NCBI GenBank assembly: GCA_023249795.1
Contig: JAHFBU010000001.1
Location: 1 to 38,499 of the forward strand
Reading direction: 5' to 3'
DNA from: Syntrophaceae bacterium
GTDB lineage: Bacteria > Desulfobacterota > Syntrophia > Syntrophales > UBA5619
Length of the DNA: 38,499 nt
The notes under the pieces were generated by a model that worked only from the letters and a program-made list of their open reading frames with translations, searched no databases and was not told the DNA's origin. Shown piece after piece: positions 32,373 to 38,499 of the stretch (positions within the stretch are counted from its first letter, which is position 1; the number at the start of each line of letters is the position of its first letter). The translations under genes and the position numbers were made by a program.

Positions 32373-35300
32373 GCCGTCGGGGCCAGTTCGATGGTCCCTG
32401 CGCCGCCGCTGTTGCCGCCGTAATAGGGATCGCTCTCCCATGACTCGAAATTGATGTAGCCCATGGATCCGGGGAGCCCTGCTTCGAAGTTGCCCGTTCC
32501 CTTGAACTGGTTGTATCCGGGTGTGATGTAGAGGAGGTTCCGTCCCGACAGGCGCAGGCGGGTCGGATCGGTCTCCGTCCCCACCCCTGTGTTATACCCG
32601 GTGACATTGCCTACGATGAAGTAAGGATAGGGATCATCCCCTTCCTGGACCGCGTAGTTGTAACCGGCGTGCCCGTACTTGGCCGCCCATGTCGTCGGGG
32701 CATTTCCCGCCGCGCTGTAGTAGAACCCGTTATCGTCATTGATCCTGTTCACGGCCCAGGCGGAAAGGAATTTTGACCCGTCGGACGAGAGGTAGTTCTG
32801 GCTGGCGCCGGCGCCGTCCAGGATGCTTCCGGCGGAAACGACGCCGGACCAGATATAAGCGGGAAGGCCGGGCCCTCCCACCAGCACCGCCGAAACGCCG
32901 GGGACGTCCAGGCCCATCTGTTCGAAAAGAGCGGGCGAAACGCCGGTCAATCCCGTTGTGGCGGTCGTAAGAGCGGGCGTTCGGGTCAGGCCGCCGCTTG
33001 CGGTCAGTCTCCCATTGGCGTCATTGTAAGTCCCGTCGAGATAACCGAGAAAAAGCCCGACGCCCGTCGCATCGGCATAGAGGCCACTCAGGGCGCCCTC
33101 CCAGGAGCCGGGGATACTGGTGATCAGTCCCGTAACGTTGCTGCCGTTCTGCATTCGGCCGACAAGGGTTCCGATCTCCTGTTGCGGGGCAAGGTAGGGG
33201 GTTTCCTGTCCCGGTGTCTGGTCGTACTCCAGCGTCAGGGTGATGGAGCCGATGTTGGTCGTGCTGTTCAGGTTCTCCAGAAGCCTCCCCGCGGCGGTGC
33301 TTTCCCCGGGCGTCGCCGGATATGAATAGGGGAAATAGACATTGATCCGCGGTGCCTCCGTTGAAATTTCCACCACCCCCGCCGCCGTGCCGGAGAAGGA
33401 ACCGGTGCCGGGAAGACCCGTGTTGTTTACGCCCGGGGTGATCGAACCCGCCGCCAGGCCGGTCATTGCCGAGATCGGTATCGTGGCGGTGGCACCCTCG
33501 GGCAGTGTCCGGGTTTCAGTCCGTGTCAGGATTCCTCCCGTGTCGGTGGCGCCGTTGTTGTAGATGGAGGCGCCCCAGCCATTGTTTGGCGTGTCCCACT
33601 GCTCGACCTCAAAGGTATGGTTCAGGCCGACGAGGTTGCCGGAACTGGTGAGCGTCACGGTGGTACCGACCGTCGGATCGGTGGTGTAGCTTCCGTAGAC
33701 ATTGTTTGTTGCCCAGAGCTGTGGGTTTGCCTCGTTCTGGAAGCGGAAGAACTTGATGTTGTCCATACCCACATAAAGGTTGCCGTTGTTGCCGCGGAGG
33801 TTGGCCATTCCGACATCGAAGGCGGGGATCTTCAGCGCGCGCTCGAAATCGGCCCGCCCGCTGTCGGTCATTTCGGACAGCATGCCGAGGAAGGTTTCCG
33901 ACCTCATGCCGCCGCCCTGGGAGATGGCGGTCCAGGCCAGAGGCGTGGAATTGGGATCGAATAGGGCCTCGACGCTGCCGCCCATGACCAACGTGAAGGA
34001 TTCGGGGGTGGACTCCGAGGGCATCAGTTGATTCCATACGCTGCGGACCCCCACCACGGTTCCCGAGGAGACGCCGTTTACCGGCGCGGCCATGTTGTAG
34101 AGCTGGTACTGGATGCCGTAACTGCTGTCCCATTCCTGGGTCAGTAGAGGGACGTTGTTCTCGATCGATAACCAGTTGCGCGGGGTGTCGCCTTCATAGG
34201 TTCCCCCGGAGACGTTTTGCCAGATTCCCCAGGAGGTCTCGTCGTGGAAGTTCAGGACGACGGTTTGGGATGTCCGCAGATCGACAGTCCCGCCGGAGAT
34301 CGCCTTTACGGGCACTTCACCGGCGGCGTAGGATTGCGAGTATTCCCATCTGTGAATGGATGACGATAGATCGCCCGGCATCCGGTAGGCATTGAGGTTT
34401 CCTTCGGCTTTCCAGGAACCGATTTCGGTGTCGTAGGTACCGGCGACGTCATCGCTCCAGAGGATGCCCCCATCGCCGCCATTGCCCTGTTGGTAAAGGG
34501 CCAGAACCTCGCCCGAAACGGCCTTGGCGGAATCGGTGGCCATGCGGAGGAGGCCTTGATAGGATCCGGCGAATGACGAAGTCACGGGGATGTGGCTGGT
34601 GATTTCGGCCGTTGAAAGAGAAGCCATCCCCAACGCGGAATCCAGAATCACTGCGGGAGGGTCGATGCCGAGGAAACGGATCGGACTGGTTCCCGTTGTG
34701 AAGATGTCCTGGCTTAAGCCTCCCATGATACCGCTGAAGGTGTCGAAAATGGAACCGGATCCGACATACGTCAATCCTTGAATCGTGCTACTGAAGGCGA
34801 GCGTCTGGCCCGAGAAGGTTCCCACCCCTTCGCCGATCCAGCCCCCGCCGTAGCCCCCCGCCCCTTCGTTATACAGACCATAGAAGAGGCCGCTGAACGC
34901 GCCGAACTGGTCATTGTTTATATAGTCGCCGGACAGGGTACCCGTTATCTCGCCATTCCCGGAAGCGGTGGACGTCCAGACGGGGTTGTTCACCTTGCCG
35001 GCCAGGAAGCCGTCTTCGGTGGAGCCGCCTGCGATCTTGATGGCCTTGCCGTTCAAAGCCGTAGGCGTTCCCTCGAAAGAGGCGGCGGAATCATTTCCAA
35101 TCGAGAAACCGAAGATCCCCCAGGGAAGGTCGTGGTGCCCTTCAAGCATGCTGTCGTAGGCGTTGAAGAAGGCGGCGCCGAATCCGCCTTCCCCCCGGAT
35201 CCGGCTTCCGGAGGCGTTTCCGTACGCCGCTATGATGCCGAGTTCCCTTTCCTGAAGCATAAAATCGCTGAGGGTGGTGCGCGTCTCCATCGGCGTTGCC

Positions 35301-36655
35301 TTCAGGATGCCGTCAAGGTGCCATGTACCGCCATCCGGGCCGAGAGAAAACCCGCCGGTCAGGCCGCCCACGGCGCTGCCCGGGGCATAGGTTGTGAGCC
35401 AACCGGCCTTTCCGTCCTTCAGATAGAGGGCTACCGCCCCCCCCTTTGCAGAGCGGCTCCAGACCGTGCCGGAGGTCCCCGTGTAGGGGCCGATGATTCC
35501 CGCGGCTCCGCCGAAGAAATCCCCATCCGCGAAAACGGAATCATTCCACGGCATGTCCGCCGGCTTCGGGCGGCTGCCGATCGGGGAACCCAACAGGAAG
35601 CCCGGTGCGGAGGCGCCATTGTCGCTTCCGGAGGAATCCATCCGGAACTCTCCCGCAGCCTTGATGACGGCTGGGGCGGACCACGGGGCGGAGCGGGCGC
35701 CGATCAGGCCCCACTCGTCCGCGACATGTTCCTCGTAGCCGTTGTTGTTCATGAACAGGCAGGCTTCTCCATTCGTGCTCATGTCGTAGCCCCAGTATCC
35801 AATGGTCGTCAGCGGGGGTTCTTCCACCGGCGTCACCCCTGTCCCGGTCAGTTCCGGGGGAATAACAGGCGGCGTGGGCGGTGGGGGAGGTGTGGGCGGT
35901 TCCCCGGGACCGGGGCCGATTACGGGAGCGGTTAAAAGCCCGCCGCTTGCCTGCGTCGGCTCCGTGGGCGTCAGCACCAGAATCATCGGGACCTCCGGGG
36001 CGGCAGAGGCGCCCGCGTCTTTCTTGTCCTTGTCTCCTTTATCCCCGACGGGGGCCGTGTCCGACACATGCTTATCCACTTCGATGGAGGTCGCGGGCTG
36101 AATTACCGGCGGCTGGTTGTTCCCAGGGATCAGGAGGGCCTGACCGGGAGTGACGGTTTTCACATCCTGAGGCATGTTGCGGTTATACCCGTAGATGGTT
36201 CCCTCCTTCGGGACAAAGCCGCTCACCCCATCGTGGAAGAAGGAGAAGAAGTTGGTTCCGCGCACGCCGCAGACGGACGTGGGGGTGTGAACTTCATACC
36301 TTGCGTTTTTGGCCAACGAAGAAACGATATTCTGGGTCTTCCCCCTGAACAGATTCAGGATGGTGGTTTTGCCCTCCCCGGACGGGTAATCTGTGATCCG
36401 GACGCGGGTTCCTTCGGCCAGCCGCAGGATATTCCCATCGAGGAAGGTCACTTCGGCCCTGGCCCTGCTTTTGGATCGTAGGACATCGCCGGCGTTGACC
36501 GGCTCGCCGAGGCCGGCCGGTCGGACCGTGTCGCCGGCGGTGATATCAACGTTGCCCTCAATGTGGGTGATCTTTCCCACCGGGGCGGCGGAGGCGGTCA
36601 GAGGCAGCAACAGCAGGACCGTGATGATCCAAAATAATTTCGTGAAGTTCTTCAT
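29852..36655 (-). CDS. Giant FecR-domain exported protein with two ~800-residue repeats
   Basis: The 2267-residue protein has a Sec signal peptide (about 1-23, ending SASA-A-like LTASAAP). A FecR domain (about 25-150) contains LRSKSRARAEVTFLDGN and TPTSVCGVRGTNF. Then comes a Lys/Asp linker, a Pro-rich linker (about 245-285) and two large homologous repeats (about 286-1096 and 1428-2267). They are separated by a unique Gly/Ser/Thr-rich stretch. The repeats are beta-rich, with GDFFG, GTFSGQ and GSFSGTAAGVV motifs. No membrane helix or lipobox is seen, so it is periplasmic, secreted or surface-held. Start 36655 is preferred to an ATG five codons earlier because GAGGGGG precedes it. It lies 44 bp behind a TPR/beta-barrel gene, a likely export partner. 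Function is unknown. Confidence 0.85.
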   Translation of the reverse strand: MKNFTKLFWIITVLLLLPLTASAAPVGKITHIEGNVDITAGDTVRPAGLGEPVNAGDVLRSKSRARAEVTFLDGNILRLAEGTRVRITDYPSGEGKTTILNLFRGKTQNIVSSLAKNARYEVHTPTSVCGVRGTNFFSFFHDGVSGFVPKEGTIYGYNRNMPQDVKTVTPGQALLIPGNNQPPVIQPATSIEVDKHVSDTAPVGDKGDKDKKDAGASAAPEVPMILVLTPTEPTQASGGLLTAPVIGPGPGEPPTPPPPPTPPVIPPELTGTGVTPVEEPPLTTIGYWGYDMSTNGEACLFMNNNGYEEHVADEWGLIGARSAPWSAPAVIKAAGEFRMDSSGSDNGASAPGFLLGSPIGSRPKPADMPWNDSVFADGDFFGGAAGIIGPYTGTSGTVWSRSAKGGAVALYLKDGKAGWLTTYAPGSAVGGLTGGFSLGPDGGTWHLDGILKATPMETRTTLSDFMLQERELGIIAAYGNASGSRIRGEGGFGAAFFNAYDSMLEGHHDLPWGIFGFSIGNDSAASFEGTPTALNGKAIKIAGGSTEDGFLAGKVNNPVWTSTASGNGEITGTLSGDYINNDQFGAFSGLFYGLYNEGAGGYGGGWIGEGVGTFSGQTLAFSSTIQGLTYVGSGSIFDTFSGIMGGLSQDIFTTGTSPIRFLGIDPPAVILDSALGMASLSTAEITSHIPVTSSFAGSYQGLLRMATDSAKAVSGEVLALYQQGNGGDGGILWSDDVAGTYDTEIGSWKAEGNLNAYRMPGDLSSSIHRWEYSQSYAAGEVPVKAISGGTVDLRTSQTVVLNFHDETSWGIWQNVSGGTYEGDTPRNWLSIENNVPLLTQEWDSSYGIQYQLYNMAAPVNGVSSGTVVGVRSVWNQLMPSESTPESFTLVMGGSVEALFDPNSTPLAWTAISQGGGMRSETFLGMLSEMTDSGRADFERALKIPAFDVGMANLRGNNGNLYVGMDNIKFFRFQNEANPQLWATNNVYGSYTTDPTVGTTVTLTSSGNLVGLNHTFEVEQWDTPNNGWGASIYNNGATDTGGILTRTETRTLPEGATATIPISAMTGLAAGSITPGVNNTGLPGTGSFSGTAAGVVEISTEAPRINVYFPYSYPATPGESTAAGRLLENLNSTTNIGSITLTLEYDQTPGQETPYLAPQQEIGTLVGRMQNGSNVTGLITSIPGSWEGALSGLYADATGVGLFLGYLDGTYNDANGRLTASGGLTRTPALTTATTGLTGVSPALFEQMGLDVPGVSAVLVGGPGLPAYIWSGVVSAGSILDGAGASQNYLSSDGSKFLSAWAVNRINDDNGFYYSAAGNAPTTWAAKYGHAGYNYAVQEGDDPYPYFIVGNVTGYNTGVGTETDPTRLRLSGRNLLYITPGYNQFKGTGNFEAGLPGSMGYINFESWESDPYYGGNSGGAGTIELAPTAFGGYWGYAINNCLYINDNGYEEHVGDEWGLIGAWTAPWNAPAAIKVAGAYGMDYADYFESSAPNALLLSSPVGSRPDPANSLWNEPLFQDGDFFGAVAGRLLSHVDPENGVWERTANGALAAIYVKNGKAGLLSTFTPGGSEGGLTGGFYPYPVENGIEYGYWSLDGTLTATPMETRTTLSAFTLQETEYDIRAGYGNDSGSLIRGLGGIDAFYFSAYDSEREATFNLPWGVFAFWIEDGYQDHGSGTGSSHPFDGKAIKTGGGSTESGFWIGKVNSPVWTSIGEGNGEITGVTSGDYMTMDQIGTFSGPFYGLYNEESDGDGGFSGGWIGEGVGTFSGQMLAFSSAIDGSTFKTVVSGYGESVNLQQDQYYFSGIMGGLSLNLFASGTSPIKFLGLLGNKEVGSLPTVPFVAASAIFSHIPVTSTFTGYYEGFAGVAADSANVVSGGIMALYQQGYGYGGILYSDDIAGTYAPEIGSWKAQGDINAYQMSGYLSSSTINTLAYTNNSQTSQTTIQHFPGESWGIWHRVFGGFDDTSAGGYGTGSLGGYPSLIGGDPLDFRSNISSVEENIPLPSPWAGGYGSEYLNFSMGASANGVSSGTVAGAEARWGEKMTAESIPESYTVVMGGGVKGIFDPTTTPLTWTAISQGGYMRTENFIDKQSGMADSERANFERATKIPAFDVGMANLRGNNGNLYVNMDNIKFFRFQNEEGPRIWATNNVYGSYAADPSVGTTVTLSSSGNLTGLTQTFVVKQWDTTNNGWGAALHNLQTDTPGTLARSTTDTARLPAAPTAIHISSMPGAAAGTITPGVNNTAAHGQSLPGTGSFSGTAAGVVVKGE
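33366..35799 (-). repeat. N-terminal large repeat of the FecR-domain protein
   Basis: It starts at IGYWGYDMSTNGEACLF and ends at GSFSGTAAGVVEI. Some DNA blocks are nearly identical to the other copy, for example around 33776-33831 against 30289-30344, and at the repeat ends (33374-33420 against 29876-29920). This suggests duplication with recent or continuing gene conversion. Confidence 0.85.
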
Positions 36656-36699
36656 ATGATACCCCCTCATTAAGAAAAGGAACGATGATCGGTTTTCCC

Positions 36700-38250
36700 T
36701 TAGAATTTAAGCTCCATCCCCAGTGAATAGATCTCCCGCTTATAGTCGTAGGCGTAGATGTTGGAATTCACCCGCGTATAGAGGTACTGGGCGGTCACGT
36801 CCATCTGCTTGAAGATCGTCCAGGTCAGGCCGACCGTTCCCGTGTAGGTGCGGTCCTTGCGGACCGCGTTGTCGAAGATAAGGTTTTCGTTATTGTAATC
36901 CTGCAGATAGAGATCGCCTCCCAACTGGAGCCGCAGCTTGTCCCGAAGCGGATAGATCAGGCCGGCCGAAAAACGGTAGCCCTGGTTGTCGTAATTGCGG
37001 CCCTCGGCATTGTCCCTGGTGTAGCCGACCTTCAGGTTTAAGAGGGCGTTCTCCCGGAAGAACCAGATCCCGTTCAGGGAGCCGTCCAGTCCCCGTGAAG
37101 ACTGGTCCTCGTTTGCGGGATCGGGGACCGCGAGGAAATAATTCTTTCTCACGAAGGCAAGGCTGGCCTCGAGAATGCGATTATTGCTCAGAAGATAGCG
37201 GAACAGGGGGCCGACGCTGGCGCTTTCGGAATAGCGGTTATAACCGGGATCGCGCTTCAGATTGTGGGTGTAGTTGGCCACCAGGTTGACGGCGAATTTC
37301 TCGAAACTGACCCCCGGCGCCATTGTGAAGGAGTTGGAGAAGGTATCGTTGTCGGTGCCGTATCGCTGATGGAGCGCATTCGCGGCTGCATATCCGGCCG
37401 TGAAGATGAAGGGTGCGCGGAGGACGGGCACATAGTCAAGCCGGACGACGTTCTGCATCACCAGGCTCTGCCTGTCCTGGCTCTCCAGGTAATGGGTCAT
37501 GGCTGCGGGGGCTTGGGCGTAGGGTTCTGCCAGAGTCCTGTAGTTGGAGTCGTACTGAGCGGTTACGTCGATCGTCACCCGAAGCGGCCGCTCGATGTAT
37601 TGCCAATGCTCCGCGGCATCCTGATAGCGCCGCGCGTAGGAGGCCATGTCGGAAAGGGGGTCTTGCGTCACCGCCGCCTGGAAACGATTCCGGGCCAGTT
37701 TGAATTTACGCTGGTTCATATAGCAGATGCCGGTCTGGAGATCGGCGGACTGGGTATAGGCAGGATCGAGCTGCTTGCATTTTTCGAACGCGGCGACGGC
37801 CTCGTCGTATTTCGCCTGCTTCGCGAGCAACGTTCCCTTGAGAAAGGCGACGCGGGCCGGGTAGACCTTGTGCTCTTCGGCAACGCCGATCCACTTGCTG
37901 GCGGTATCGAACTTGTCCAGCAAAGTCGCCGCCTCGATAAATTCGAGGATCGCGTTGTCCGAAAGGGGCCTGAGGGCCACGGCATCCTCGAACTGCTTGT
38001 AGGCGTCCTGGATGTCATTGGCCTGACGGTAGGCCATGCCGAGATAGAAGGCCGCTTCAGCCGAAGCCGGATCTTCCCCCCGCGCCTTGGCCAGCGCCAC
38101 GATGGCCTCTTCAAGATTTTCCTGGTTATAGAGCGCGATCCCCTCCTTCAGGGAATCCGACCTCTGAGCGAAGGCCGGCGTGGGCAACGCGGGGAATATA
38201 ACAACAGCGATAACAAAGACAAAAACGGATAGAATAGCGAATTTTCTCAT
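36700..38250 (-). CDS. TPR plus outer-membrane beta-barrel protein, possible Slam-like exporter
   Basis: The 516-residue protein has a signal peptide (about 1-29, ending PTPAFA). Four to five TPR-like helical pairs follow (about 32-220), e.g. EGIALYNQENLEEAIVAL and KYDEAVAAFEKCKQLDP. From about 225 to the end are alternating amphipathic strands rich in Tyr, Asn and Arg, closing in a terminal Phe (MELKF), the usual signal of an outer-membrane barrel. TPR followed by a ~290-residue barrel is the layout of Slam (DUF560) surface-lipoprotein translocators; polysaccharide exporters with TPRs are an alternative. AGGA lies 7 nt before ATG 38250. It is the first gene of a pair with the FecR-domain giant. 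Confidence 0.75.
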   Translation of the reverse strand: MRKFAILSVFVFVIAVVIFPALPTPAFAQRSDSLKEGIALYNQENLEEAIVALAKARGEDPASAEAAFYLGMAYRQANDIQDAYKQFEDAVALRPLSDNAILEFIEAATLLDKFDTASKWIGVAEEHKVYPARVAFLKGTLLAKQAKYDEAVAAFEKCKQLDPAYTQSADLQTGICYMNQRKFKLARNRFQAAVTQDPLSDMASYARRYQDAAEHWQYIERPLRVTIDVTAQYDSNYRTLAEPYAQAPAAMTHYLESQDRQSLVMQNVVRLDYVPVLRAPFIFTAGYAAANALHQRYGTDNDTFSNSFTMAPGVSFEKFAVNLVANYTHNLKRDPGYNRYSESASVGPLFRYLLSNNRILEASLAFVRKNYFLAVPDPANEDQSSRGLDGSLNGIWFFRENALLNLKVGYTRDNAEGRNYDNQGYRFSAGLIYPLRDKLRLQLGGDLYLQDYNNENLIFDNAVRKDRTYTGTVGLTWTIFKQMDVTAQYLYTRVNSNIYAYDYKREIYSLGMELKF

Positions 38251-38384
38251 GATTTGTCCTTTCTGTGGCGGGTTTGGCCGGACCGCTTGGTGCAAGACGC
38301 CGAAAGAAAACTGAAAACAAGAGATGACTGCCGAATTGCAGGCACGACCTCCCAGGCAAAAAAATAATGTTGGATGTTTGATAA

Positions 38385-38414
38385 ATAATGGGGCGAACCG
38401 GCGCGAAAAGTCAA
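38385..38414 (-). promoter_or_regulatory. Predicted promoter of the TPR/FecR gene pair
   Basis: On the minus strand TTGACT (38414-38409), an 18-bp spacer and CATTAT (38390-38385) lie about 135 bp before the TPR-barrel start. The 249-bp region up to the window edge holds no other convincing gene. Confidence 0.4.
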
Positions 38415-38499
38415 GAAAAAAGTACTTATACCGTCATGAGGGACGCGGCTGAAAGGATGAGACGCAGTTGCATTGGACAATCACATCATTCCGTATTTT

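Noticed and set aside
38247..38480. Minus-strand frame upstream of the TPR-barrel gene
   Set aside because: It has no ribosome binding site and overlaps the predicted promoter and leader of the TPR-barrel gene.

Overview
This window reads as chromosomal DNA of a Gram-negative, GC-rich bacterium. It carries genes for Kdo, heptose and outer-membrane proteins. The mix of a pyruvoyl-type arginine decarboxylase, a histone H1-like protein, a giant FecR-domain exported protein and a kdnB/kdnA pair suggests Desulfobacterota (Deltaproteobacteria), perhaps a Syntrophus/Smithella relative. That placement is an inference from family resemblance; no database was searched. The replication origin lies inside the window.

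Left part (1-8.3 kb): the tail of a PlsC acyltransferase, an internally deleted uppP remnant, ftsK and rimO on the plus strand. Then a 440-bp spacer with two 41-bp repeats and a promoter leads to a pyruvoyl-dependent arginine decarboxylase, a possible 35-residue protein and a Lys/Ala/Pro-rich H1-like protein. A convergent hairpin separates these from a minus-strand secreted transglutaminase-like protein and a COG1751-type protein.

Origin block (8.4-19.6 kb, minus strand): rsmG-parA-parB-[DnaA boxes]-dnaA-[AT-rich spacer]-dnaN-gyrB-gyrA-patatin lipoprotein. Box-like DnaA sites lie on both sides of dnaA. The dnaA-dnaN spacer holds a run of TAN triplets beside box-like sites, so a bipartite origin is likely. 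recF is missing from its usual place between dnaN and gyrB. The patatin-like lipoprotein is translationally coupled to gyrA.

Envelope block (19.7-25.8 kb, plus strand): a TrmJ-type RNA methyltransferase, then kdnB-kdnA-hldD-kdsB-acyltransferase-like. This set predicts 8-amino-Kdo (Kdo8N) made and activated next to heptose synthesis for the lipopolysaccharide inner core.

Branched-chain amino acid block (26.0-29.8 kb, minus strand): ilvB-ilvN-ilvC. Upstream of ilvB are a promoter, a 29-residue Leu/Val/Ile-rich leader peptide and alternative hairpins ending in T-tracts. This is a transcription attenuator. IlvC resembles the fungal/Bacteroidetes form of the enzyme.

Right part (29.85-38.3 kb, minus strand): a two-gene unit of a TPR plus outer-membrane beta-barrel protein and a 2267-residue FecR-domain exported protein built from two ~800-residue repeats. 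The architecture suggests an outer-membrane exporter with its large surface cargo. This is the best candidate here for an undescribed system.
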